Program-made: the position numbers and the translations under genes
Assembly (NCBI GenBank): GCA_027924585.1
Contig: BSBM01000007.1
Coordinates: forward strand, 10,383,501 to 10,447,500
Origin: Larix kaempferi
Taxonomy: Eukaryota > Streptophyta > Pinopsida > Pinales > Pinaceae
Length of the DNA stretch: 64,000 nt
Reading direction: 5' to 3'
Shown: positions 9,866-19,399 of the stretch, in pieces
Position numbering within the stretch: position 1 is the stretch's first letter
Layout of the letters: every line of letters begins with the position of its first letter
Notes under the pieces: generated by a model
Databases searched by the model: none
What the model was told of the DNA's origin: nothing
The model's input: only the letters and a program-made list of their open reading frames with translations

Positions 9866-11163
9866 ATGAGTCTGATGAGTTTTCCTTGCGTGTTTGACAG
9901 GATGCCACAGGTTCTGTGGAGAGAGCGAGAGATTCCTGATGAGATCGTCACTGTCTTCCGAGGGGAGCACCATGTGCAATTGGTGCTGGGATTATGCGGA
10001 CTACTAAAGTTTTCCCAGGTCCCCATGATGCAGTCAGCAGCATTGTTGCTGAACCGACTGATTAGTTTCTGGGAGCTGGACATATAGGCCTTCAGAGTGT
10101 AGGGTGAGAGGGTGGACCTCCCCCTGACAGACGTATACTGCCTAACAGGGTTGCCTTGTCTGGGTAGAGTTGCAGACACGCAGCCGCGGGTATCCGTGGA
10201 CATAGACATGGAGGACATGTTAGAGCAGTACTGTGGTCCAGAGGCTCGGGTGCATAGGAATGCACTTTTGGTGAGAGACCTATAGGAGCCAGCAGTACAG
10301 GCCATGGCAGCATGCGTGGTTTGCGTCTTGGGGTCCCAGTCGCTGGAGAAGGTGTCTGGGGGCCAGATGCAGCTGGTGGAGCGTGTACTGGATGGGGTGT
10401 ATTATGCGTGGGGCCAGATGTACCTGACCTGCGTTCAGCAATAGCTGATAGCAGCAAAGGAATCTGGCAAGGGTTTTTGCTATGGTTCTTTCTTGTGTGC
10501 CTTCTTTATGGAGAGGGTGCCCACACTGCAGCCGCGGGTGCCGATCAAAGCAGGAGGTTTGAGGGAGCCGCGGATGGTGCAGTGGGGTGAGATGATGCGC
10601 CGCCGTGGTGGCGGGGATGTGGGTAGATACTTTACGTAGGAGTTGTACCTGCAGTGGCTCCAGATACCATTGACACTGGATGACTACCCGTATAGGGACA
10701 TGGACTACACCGGAAACCCAGAGGCACCACGGGCACCAGGACAGGCATGGGGACCCGATGGTACGTATGTTTTGCTTGCATTTTATGGTCGTCAAGTTTT
10801 ATATATGATAGTTGATTTGATATATTGTGACTGACAAATGGGTGATCTACAGATGTGGGCCCAAGACCGCCGGCAGGGCATGTGGCACGGAGGGGGATTG
10901 TGGCCATTCCAGCTCTACCAGGGCGGGGGGAGGTGCATCGCCGGGATGCGGAGGGGACGCTAGAGTCTGTACGGGCACTACTAGACCATTTGCTGGTGGG
11001 GGTGACCGACGAGGGGTGGAGGGACGTCAATCCGGACGTGGTGAAGGATTGCATGAGGGCACCCCGAGAGTTCAGATCCATTGCGATCCGGGTGGCTATC
11101 TTGGTGGACAGGGCACGGGCACAGGAGCCGATAGGGGATGAGGACTTGCCGAAGGAGGAGTGA
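9866..11163 (+). pseudogene. Antisense extra gene of gypsy B, plant-mobile-domain-like, with one intron
   Basis: Exon 1 (9866-10760) stays in one frame from MSLMSFPCVFDRMPQ, with five in-frame stops. It contains AFRV-GERVDLPLTDV followed by LTGLPCLG near 10090-10165, which resembles the F..GE.TITL.DV..L.GLP hallmark of plant mobile domain proteins. A 92-base intron at 10761-10852 runs GTACGTATG to CTACAG. Splicing joins the last base of exon 1 in phase 1 to exon 2, which stays open for 103 codons to a TGA at 11161 and ends GDEDLPKEE. H at 62371-63900 is a colinear diverged homologue with an intron at the same place. The gene runs opposite to gag-pol. Extra ORFs, some antisense, are known in plant Tat-lineage gypsy elements. 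Their function is unknown, and this copy is broken by stops. Confidence 0.72.
10761..10852 (+). other. Intron in the antisense gene of gypsy B
   Basis: The donor is GATG|GTACGTATG and the acceptor is GATCTACAG|ATGTGG, with a T-rich interior. Both flanking frames are preserved when it is removed (phase 1). The intron of H at 63242-63341 sits after the equivalent aligned codon. Confidence 0.75.
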
Positions 11164-11374
11164 GGGGAGGACTCAGAGGTAGCTGATGTAGGCAGTGATG
11201 CAGGGTATGACTCTCATTAGGGAGTGTAGGGGACTCCCCCCGAGTTTTGTAGCTATGGCATGTATTTTATGAGGCGTTAGTGATGTATAGCCAATTTTTG
11301 TATAGCTGAGTACAGGGGTACTCAGGACATGTATAGCACTATGACACGTATTTTTTGAGATATATATATATATA
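11164..11374. other. Start of the convergent region between antisense gene and aRNH
   Basis: Non-coding sequence after the antisense stop. It contains TTTTGTAGC and TTTTTGTATAGC words, and a TATATATATATATA run lies just before the hairpin array. I see no other feature. Confidence 0.55.
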
Positions 11375-11648
11375 TGCACGTGGATGCACCTTTTTGTGAT
11401 ATTGTTTTAGTTGTACGCACGCGAATGCGCTTTATGATGTGTGAGATGTTTGTATTGCAAGTGGATGCAAGTAGTATAGGATGTTGGGCACGTGGATGCC
11501 CCTTGTGTATGTTATGTGATGTATTGCATATGGACGCAACACTATGTATGTAGGACTAGGCACGTGGATGCCCCTGTATATGAATGTGTTTGTATTTTTT
11601 ATTGCACATGGATGCAAATGTTTATGTGATGATAGGCACGTCGATGCC
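11375..11648. repeat. Array of eight hairpins with CGTGGA-like loops
   Basis: Eight inverted repeats share a 6-base loop (CGTGGA, CGCGAA, AGTGGA, CGTGGA, TATGGA, CGTGGA, CATGGA, CGTCGA) at 11375, 11416, 11455, 11486, 11524, 11559, 11602 and 11635. Stems are TGCA/TGCA, CGCA/TGCG, TTGCA/TGCAA, GGGCA/TGCCC, TTGCA/CGCAA, GGCA/TGCC, TTGCA/TGCAA and GGCA/TGCC. The last six form three pairs that alternate a TTGCA stem with a GG(G)CA stem, about 70-78 bases per pair. The array lies between the 3' ends of the antisense gene (11163) and the sense aRNH (11708). Confidence 0.8.
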
Positions 11649-11707
11649 CCTTGCAATCTTGTTGGGTTTTTATATATTTTTATGAGATGCTATGCATGAT
11701 GGAGGTT

Positions 11708-12136
11708 TTACATGGTGTGATTGATGTGCCAATCTAGAATGTTGTTGGCCATTTGATCTGCGACACTATTTTGAGCTCTCAGGACATGGGTGAATGTTAT
11801 GGATTCAAACTGTCGGTTGAGTTGTTTTGTGCGCAGGAATTTTCTAAAGAGGCAGGGATCATGCACTTGGTAGCAGTTATTGAGATGGGAGACAAGTAGC
11901 TGGGAGTCAAGGAACACATGAAGGTGATGTATGCCCAGCTGGAGGGCAGAAGTCAGGAGACCGGTCACGGCATCATACTCTGCCTGGTTGTTGGTAGTAG
12001 CGCCTATGCAGATTCGATCAAGGTGAATCATTTCATGGGAAGGGGAATATAGGACCCATGCTGCAGAAGCCAGCTTGGGAGACCAGTGGCTTGCTCCATC
12101 GGCGAAGCCAGTGTAATAAGGTGGAAGATGGTCCAT
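11708..12136 (-). CDS. Second, archaeal-type RNase H (aRNH) of gypsy B
   Basis: An intact 142-codon frame separate from gag-pol, beginning MDHLPPYY about 100 bases after the integrase stop. The catalytic acids of RNase H are all present: Asp13 in FADGAS, Glu53 in NNQAEYDA, Asp77 in FLDSQLL and Asp127 in SVADQMAN. Family knowledge: Tat-lineage plant gypsy elements gained an additional RNase H of archaeal/plant type besides the usual one. Here it lies downstream of integrase. It should degrade RNA in RNA-DNA hybrids. The usual RNase H of B has lost its first catalytic Asp and most of its domain, so this one may carry the activity. No frameshift or stop is seen. The start codon is the first Met; the domain might also be reached from a longer spliced message. 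Confidence 0.85.
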   Translation of the reverse strand: MDHLPPYYTGFADGASHWSPKLASAAWVLYSPSHEMIHLDRICIGATTNNQAEYDAVTGLLTSALQLGIHHLHVFLDSQLLVSHLNNCYQVHDPCLFRKFLRTKQLNRQFESITFTHVLRAQNSVADQMANNILDWHINHTM

Positions 12137-12239
12137 CTGTGGTCATGCAAAAATGAAGAATGTAAGATCACGGTAAAAAAGGTGAAAAACAAAAAAGAGA
12201 GCAAACTGTACAATGCGGACGAATGAGGCCACGAGTTAT

Positions 12240-12890
12240 TTAGGGATAAGAGCGTTTGAGATACAACCCATTACGAGGGTTGCACAAAGCGTGACCTTCG
12301 GAGTCAGCTAAAATGTATGCCCCTTTGTTGGGACAAGTCTGCACGATGTAAGGGCCTTGCCACATGGATTCGAACTTCCCTTTGCCGGTTTTGTCATGGA
12401 CTTGGTCATAGGTGAGGACAAGGTCCCCTTCGTGGAAAGTTCGAGGGTGTACATGTTTTTCATAACCAGCTTTGGAGCGGTTCTTGGCAGCTTCAATGGT
12501 CTGGAGAGCGGCACGACGGTCTTCATTGGCTTGTTCAAGGGATAGCAGACGTTGCTCAAGTGTGGAGGTATCGGGGAGAAGCTCAACGGAGATATGTAAG
12601 GCATGTATCTGACATTCGATGGGGAGGACAGACTCTACGCTGTGAACTAAGTGAAACAGGGTAAAACCAGTGGCGGTTTTAGTGGATGTACGGTAAGCCC
12701 ATAAGGCAGGGAAGAGCATGTGATGCCAATTGGACTTATGTCGGTCAACGGTGCGTTGAAGGATGGTTTTGAGGATTTTGTTAATCGCCTCATATGGGTA
12801 ACGTACGGGTGGACCAGACAAGGTCTGGCTGACGTAGTAAATGACATGCTCTTGGTGAGAGGCGTCTTCTTGAACCAAGACTCCGGACAC
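12240..12890 (-). pseudogene. pol: RNase H start fused in frame to integrase C-terminus (internal deletion)
   Basis: The frame starts in the usual RNase H (GVLVQEDASHQEHVIYYVSQ, then RYPYEA) and jumps at about 12790 straight into late integrase (INKILKTILQRTVDR, WHHMLFPALWAYRTS), with HEGDLVLTYDQVHDKTGKGKF near the end. The deleted part would hold the rest of RNase H, the integrase zinc finger and two of the three D-D-E acids. The frame is kept across the junction and stays open for 216 codons to the stop at 12240. Just upstream the RNase H reads LYVSASEHAVSG, so the first catalytic Asp is replaced. Gypsy C still has the missing part (25756-26650 and 3816-4532), so the loss is private to B or its close relatives. 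Confidence 0.88.
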
Positions 12891-12926
12891 AGCATGCTCG
12901 GATGCCGAGACATAAAGGATGAATTC

Positions 12927-14177
12927 CTAAGAGAAATCTGGAGGGGAGATCAAGGGGGCTTGTGTGAGAGCTTTCTTGAGAGCTCTGAATGTAGCTTCTG
13001 CTTGCTCATCCCAGACAAAGGGGACGTGGGTACGGAGCAGGCGCAAGAAACCATGAATAGTGGTAGCGTAATCAGGAACGAAACGACGGAGGAAATTGGA
13101 TCGCCCCTGCAAACTTTGGAGCTGTCGGAGCGTACGAGGAGAGGGAAGGTCTAAGATAGCTTGGAATTTTAGGGGGTCAACAGCAATTCCTTTCTGAGAA
13201 ACAATGAAACCCAACAATCGGCCTGTCGGAATGCAAAAAACACACTTGTGTGGGTTCAAGCGGATTTGGTATTTGCGACAACGCAGAAAAACTTACCGAA
13301 GGTCGTTAAGGTGGTCTGATCATTTCTGGGAATGAACTGTAAGGTCATCAAGGTAGACTAGTAAGATATGGACCAAGTCGTGAAAGCAATAGGTCATGGC
13401 CCGCTGGAAGGTGGCACCAGCATTTTTGAGGCCGAAAGGCATGACGCGATAGGAAAAGGTGCCCCATGGGGTGGTAAAGGCAGTTTTGTACTGATCCTCC
13501 TTACGGATCTGAATCTGGTTGTATCCGGAAAAACCGTCCATGAACGAGAGGACTTCATGCCCCGCACATGCATTGATGAGTTGGTCAATAAATGGCGTGG
13601 GGAAGTTGTCCTTGAGACAAGCTCGGTTTAAATCTCGGAAGTCAATGCATACTCTAATGGTGCCTTGTTTTTTGTTAACGGGAATGAGGTTTGAAACCCA
13701 GGTGGTATAAGCAATAGGATAAACAAATCCCGCCTTGCGAAGTTTCTCAATATCCGCTTTGACAGCTGGGAGTTTTGAGGGATGAATAGGACGCTGTTTC
13801 TGACGAACGGGGGGTACATCAGGCCATGTGTCGATGTGGTGCTCTATAATGGTGGGGTCGAGACCGGGCATCTCAGTATAGGACCAGCCAAAGACATCAC
13901 GGAATTCTCTGAAGAGGTTTTTGTATTCCTCAATCTCTTGCTTACTGCATAAGGCTCCTAAAGTGATGAGTTCAGGGGCACTCCCGGGGGCAGCGATATC
14001 AATGTGGATGACAGGTGAGATGTTGGCCATGTTACCCTCCTCAAAGGCGTCAGGAGCAAGAATAGGGTCCTTGAACCAGTTGACCTTGGTGGGAAGGAAG
14101 TCTTTGGATTCAACCGCAAATTGGGTAGCGGTGCTAGAGGAAGATGCTTCTGGGAGGAAATACGAATGATGGTGCAT
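12927..14177 (-). pseudogene. pol: Gypsy B reverse transcriptase
   Basis: The frame from 14177 reads the Ty3/gypsy RT blocks in order: RPIHPSKLPAVKADIEKLRKAGFV, VSNLIPVNKKQGTIRVCIDFRDLN, LSFMDGFSGYNQIQI (first catalytic Asp), FSYRVMPFGLKNAGATFQ and VYLDDLTVHS (the two-Asp box as YLDD) near 13340-13365. Two stops at about 13320 and 13275 separate it from the thumb/connection at 13259-12927 (NPHKCVFCIPTGRLLGFIVSQKGIAVDPLK, then GRSNFLRRFVPDY). All parts are in the same frame. Apart from the stops the catalytic core looks intact. Confidence 0.9.
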
Positions 14178-14183
14178 GTCATC

Positions 14184-14735
14184 TCAGGGATACTCTGGGG
14201 CAGTGAGTTCCTCAAGAATCTCCTCATCAATACGGAAAGTTTGGGCCGTCAAATCAGTTGACGCGGGAATGGTAGTGGAAGAGATCATGTAAACGATGTT
14301 GACCTCCCCAGATGGGGGTGAGATCAGGGGGTGAATCTTTTCAATGGTGGGTGGTGCCGTCTCCAGATCCAGATTGTTCATCTCATAAAGAGCTTCTCTG
14401 TAATCGGGGAGATCGGGACAGTGATGTGAGTAATTCCTGTAACTACCGCATATGGCACAGGGGTGGTTAGTGCGCAGTGATTTGTCGCGAGGCTTATGGG
14501 GGGGATCTAGTTTGACAACCGAAAAACTGGGGTCATCGTCGAGCATCTACATGTGTTCCTGTAATGCAGATAACTGTGGACATTGATGAGTCGCATGGCC
14601 TAACTCATCGCACAACGAGCATTTGGGAGGAGCACGAAACATGGGGGGGTTTTTTACTATCTTGGGAGGTGGTACAATAGTGTAGGGTTGGGGTCCTCTA
14701 CCCCCAGTGGGTTTGGGAGGAGGAGGGCGATTCAT
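14184..14735 (-). pseudogene. pol: Protease-RT linker with two zinc knuckles (gypsy B)
   Basis: After a proline-rich stretch the frame encodes CSLCDELGHATHQC (14580-14621, CX2CX4HX4C) and, past a TAG stop, CAICGSYRNYSHHC (14418-14459, a looser CCHC). Zinc knuckles normally sit at the end of gag to bind the RNA genome. Here two lie between protease and RT, in addition to a decayed one before the protease near 16250-16300. The linker ends with the acidic segment before the RT N-terminus. TAG and TGA stops interrupt it. Confidence 0.75.
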
Positions 14736-14846
14736 GGAGGACGAAGGGGTAGCGACACCGGGGGGTGGCTAAGTGGTAGTAGACATGGGTTGCACCAGTT
14801 CGAGGACGATGCTTGGTGTCGGCGGGGGAACGGGAGGCGAAAGATA

Positions 14847-16016
14847 CTAGATGGGTAATCCCAAGGTTAGCCCAGGGAGGCTAAGGGTAGCCATAACCGG
14901 GGCGCTTACTACTCCCGAGGGAGGGACTAGAAAGGGGATTGTATGGATAGGTGTAACACCAATGTGGCTAGGTACCAGTGGTGGTTTAGGCAACAAGGGT
15001 GGTTGATTGTTAGGTGCTTGGTTATCGTGGGACAGGGTACATAAGTCAGACACTTCGAGCGTAGATGACGGGGGAGGAATGGAGTTGAAGGTGGATGTCA
15101 TTGGTGGCTCTGAGTAAACTCCAGGTCCCAAGGAGGAAACAAACGAGGTAGCGGCGCCACTAACAGGTTGTTCAACCATGGGAAGAACATTTTTGGGTGC
15201 AGCGGGGGCATTTGGATCATAGTAAGTGAGTTGGTCGATCTTGACCACGCGTCCGTCATGGGGGAACATCATGGTACAAAAGACAAAGGAAGCTACCGCC
15301 CGCATAACATACATGTAGCTGCGACCGAGTAAGAGGTTGTAATCAAGCTGGGCGTTGATGACCTCTATGTCAATGAGGACGGTTTTACCACCTAACTGGA
15401 TGGGGACATTGGCTAGGAGACCTTGGGGCTGAGCCGAACGACCGTCATAGGCGCGTAATGCAGTGGTGGACTGCTGAAGGGTAGGGGATCCCAACTTCTG
15501 CCATACGAATGTAGACATAATGCATGTGGAGGCACCTTCATCGATGATGCATCGATGGATGACAAGATTCTGAACAGAAACAGAAACTTGGAATGTTAAG
15601 GTGGAAGGCAGGCGTGGTTCGGACCGGTCCAAATCAAATGCCATCAAATTCGAATCATTTGGGTCAATAGCCCCAATGGATGAGAGTAAAGTCTTGCACT
15701 GGGAGGGGCAATTCTTCAAGAATTCTAATGCAGACATGGCTGTGGGGGATTGGGCTAAGTCGTCTACGATGCTGTAGTTTGACGCAGCGCGTGCATTGGG
15801 GTTATTGTTGATACGGCGAAGTGGGAAACGAGGTGCTTTGGAAGTGCCATCTATTGGGGGCAGAGGGATACGTAACGCCTGATCAGTGGGATGAGCGTTA
15901 GTGGTTTTATCGATGGGAGGGGATTCAAAGGTGGAGCCATATTGGTTCTGACGGGTCTGGAGGTTGACATCAGCAGATGACATCATTAATAAGTGGTGGG
16001 TACCTGAGTCAAACAT
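14847..16016 (-). pseudogene. pol: Gypsy B protease region
   Basis: The N-terminal part (NARAASNYSIVDDLAQSP, ALEFLKNCPSQCKTLLSSIG) is a conserved pre-protease module also found in C. The aspartic protease core follows: HRCIIDEGASTCIM with the catalytic Asp at residue 159 (about 15542), flanked by Glu-Gly instead of Thr/Ser-Gly. It ends with LDYNLLLGRSYMYVM, the usual second half. A proline-rich tail runs to the TAG at 14847. The 389-codon stretch is continuous with gag in frame. Retroviral-type proteases cut the polyprotein; whether the DEG variant is active is unknown. Confidence 0.85.
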
Positions 16017-18332
16017 GTGTTGATCAGGGGCAGTGTATGTGATCTGTTGTTGTTGTGGTGGCGCGTTGCCCTAAGGGGGAGCCAATGGCTGAGCATTCAC
16101 TACGCCTTGGGTTGGTAAGGGGTTTTGCAGTACCAAAGGTGGCTACTGGGGGGGCTAGGGGTTGGGCTGCTCTTGAGGAGCCGCATGCCCTTGGCGATGG
16201 GCATCATCAGCCCAAAGTTGCCGAGCTCACTCCAAGTGTGGGAAAGCATGTGTGTAGTGGCCATAGACCCCGCAAATAGAAGAAGGGTGGTTTGTTCGCA
16301 AATTAGGGTTTTTAGCCTGCTTGGGTGGGCGACTAGGGTTTTGGTTAGCGGGGGCTGCATTGTTGTTGTCTGGGGGATTAGGCGGTTGACCACCTTGGTC
16401 GGTAGGTTGGTTATTCCCACGATTATGGCCCTTGCCGCGGTTTTGTTGGCCCTGGTTGCGCTAGTTGTTCTAGTTTTGCTATTGATTTTGTTGGGCGTAC
16501 ACTTGCCCTTGGGAAGTAGGTGGGTTTTGAGGTTGTACAGGTGCGGGAGCAGGCTGCGGTGGATGGTATGTAGGTGGAGGCTGTGCAGGTGCGGCACCTT
16601 GAGGAGGTTGCTGATATGTCTGCGGAGCAGGTTGTGGGTTTGCCGCAGGGGCTGCCTGTGGCGGGTAATAAGGTGGTTGGGCTTGGGAAGGCGCAGGAGT
16701 TGGTGCATCCTCCTGGTGGTAATAAGCGGGTTGGGCCTGAGAAGGCGCAGGAGCTGGTGCAGCCTACTAGTGGTAATAGGGCTGAGGTGCGACCGGGAGA
16801 GCATATGTGGGGGGTGCGTGTCCAAAGCACTAAGGTGGATAGCTGGGTCCATGGGAATGATGGTGATGTGTCATAGGAGCATACGAGTTGGTAGCCCCAG
16901 ACTGTGAGGTAGCCCGCGAAAGGTCGGGGCCCGGGGTAGGATGTGCTATGGAAAAGGGTTGGGGATGCATAGAAACATAGCCGATGATGCTGTCTGCAGC
17001 ATGGGATGCCCCCTGTGCATCGTGTTGGGAGGACTCACCGCGAGGGGCGTCAGGTATAATGGTATACAGGTAACCCGACTGGGCATAGATGAGGTCGAAC
17101 TGCTGTGCCTTAAGGATGGCCTCTTCTTTAGATTGGGGTCTTTCTGATGCCACATCCTTAGCAATGACAGGGAGAAGGGATTTGAGGAACCAATCTAGGA
17201 AGATACGGTCGTCTAATTTGATCTTGCATAAGCTACGGTGTCGACGCCACTCATGAATGTGGTCCATGATGTGGGTAGCCTTGTTTTGTCTGCAGGATAG
17301 GAGGATCTCAATGCCCGCGTCATAGCGGACAGGTAACTGGAAGAACTGCAGGAAGGTCGAGGCAAGGGAAGCAAAGGTGGCGTGGGTCCCATGGGGTTGC
17401 TCGATATACCACTTGGCTGCAGAGCCAGTGAAGGTGTGCTGTAACAGACGGAGGCGTATAGAGTCGTCCACTATGGATTTGGAGGAACACCATAGATAGA
17501 AGAACATGATATGATTTTGTGGGTCCTCACCTACCTTGCCCTCGAACTTAGGGATGTCATAGGGGAGCTTGGTAGGCATGTGAGGCCATGAAGGGTCGTG
17601 TCGGATAGGATCGTTGGTCAGTCTGGCTAGGTTAGGTAGGTTGAGGCTAGCCATGAACGACAGATTGGAAGAACGATGGGACACAGTAGTGGGTTGGACC
17701 AAGTTAGGGCCAATGCCCCCAAGTGGAGGGACAAGGTTTGGGATGTTGCCCCCAAGTGGGGGGACTAAGGTGGTATAGGATGGTCCTGCACCACCATGGG
17801 TAGTGTGAGCCACTGATGGAGTGGGGATAGGTATTCCAGCTGCGGGAATAGGTGCAGTGAGGGGAACGATAGAGGTGGCCCCCATTGAGGGCATACCCAC
17901 AGTGGGAGTGGTAACTGGTGTAGTGGTGGATGGGCCACCAATGGTCCCTACCAAGAAAGGAGTGGAAGTCATGCCAGCCATGGGGCTGGTAGGGGCAGTG
18001 TAAATGGGGTTCTCAGACTCTTCTTCAAGATCGGAGGTAAAGTAAGGGGCGTCAATATTTGGTGACGGAGTCCTATGCCGTTGATGAGTGGAGTCAAGTG
18101 ACAAGGCTCTAGATCTGTGATAAGTGGTATCAAGTGATGATGATCGAAGTCTATGACGGGTGGTTTCAAGTGAACCGTGTTGTGGGGGCTTGCCCCTGAG
18201 GCACCGAGAATGTCTCGGGGACTCAATGGTGACATATGGTGTCAAATCTCTGTGGGTTGAGGTGAGTAAAAAATAGCTCAAAAACCCTAATGCAATCGAG
18301 CGTGCAGAAGGAGAGCTCAAAAAACAAGGCAC
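16017..18332 (-). pseudogene. gag: Gypsy B gag
   Basis: The first 500 codons from 18332 are open. The N-terminal half is rich in Ser, Thr, Pro and Gly with near-repeats LVPPLGGNIPN and LVPPLGGIGPN. The capsid region at about residues 240-420 reads WPHMPTKLPYDIPKFEGKVGEDPQNH, AAKWYIEQPH, MDHIHEWRRH and YAQSG. After the first stop at 16830 the same frame continues through a Pro/Gln-rich tail with PAPSQAQP repeats. It then reaches a decayed zinc knuckle (ICGVYGHYTHAF, terminal Cys lost) near 16250-16300. At least seven TAG stops fall in this tail, several where neighbouring repeats have CAG. Gag packages the element RNA into particles. Confidence 0.88.
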
Positions 18333-19399
18333 TCAAGCCAACAACCAACTCAAAACACCTACTGTAACAGCTGTGCTACAATAGGTGGAGTACCAACAAA
18401 ATGGTCAGAATACCAACAAGCAGCAGGTTTCCTAAAAATAAAAAATGGTGGACTCACTAGACCAAAAGGAGGTAACGGAGCATGCAAACACCTAACTAAA
18501 AAGTATTCTGACTCAACTAGACATATCCTCTGCAAGGTGATGAAATCCAAGTCATACAATATGAATAGGAAAGCCAAGTGGCTAAGATGTCCCCCTACCG
18601 GGAGGGACACCGGGTAGTCAATCCTAGAAGAATGGCAACTAAGATACCACGTTCATGACACGTCCAGTAAAGTGAATCTGTCGTTTGGTCCTTTTACCGC
18701 AATACCCATATACAGGGATATCCTGAGAACTGCGAAAGGTAGCCCTTCGGTTACTGAATGGAGTGTGGTATTCCACTCAGGCCTCCGGACCCAGTCTCGC
18801 GACTTCAACCCTCCTAGGGGAGAGGCCCTCTGGTAAACTGGTTGTGACCGTGCCAAAAAGTACTAGGGGATTTTGGTTCCCTAATTAGACAAGAGCTATG
18901 TCTCAAGTGTAAGTAACCGAGGGGTGTTATTGGAAGCCTATCCCCCTGATCCTACCTAACTACAAAGATTCTTTTGTGTTCCCCAAGTGGGGTTAGAATA
19001 TTGGTTGAGTTAGATAGTTTTTAAGGCTCACTTGAATTATGTGACAGAGTGTGTGCTCGTGAGATAATGGTGAACCCAAGTAGAAAGTGCCACTAGGGAG
19101 GGCAACTTTCTATCTAGCAATAACAATACAGAAATCAACTTTTAAAATGCACAATTTTCTTTTTCCAATTTAAAATGCTTAAAAATGAAAAAATGGTTCT
19201 ATAAATGAAACAGAAATAAAAACTGCAGAAAAATGTTGTAAGGAAGGGTGGCTGCAGGTAGGACAGAGGGCTGTGCTGGTGCAGAAAATAGTGCAGCAAA
19301 GTTCTGGGTTCAAAACTGGAAAAAATGCAGAAATCAAACCGCGGGTTTGTGGCGAAACTGAGCAGTCGGACAGCGGGTTTGAGGGAAACAGGCGTGGAC
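18333..19399 (-). other. Gypsy B leader, non-coding part
   Basis: Untranslated sequence before gag. It is recognisably homologous to the leader of gypsy D (30770-31519, plus strand): both contain GGTAGTTAGGTAGGA, GATAGGC-TCCAA, a GGATTTCATCACCTTGC word and a late GCATGCTCGATTGC-like word. No conserved frame is seen. Confidence 0.72.

Noticed and set aside
10092-11081. Open frames of 121-171 codons on the minus strand
   Set aside because: They are shadows of the plus-strand antisense gene, whose frame is supported by homology with fragment H and by the intron.
16125-16907. A 260-codon open frame on the plus strand
   Set aside because: Shadow of the Pro/Gln-rich gag tail on the other strand.
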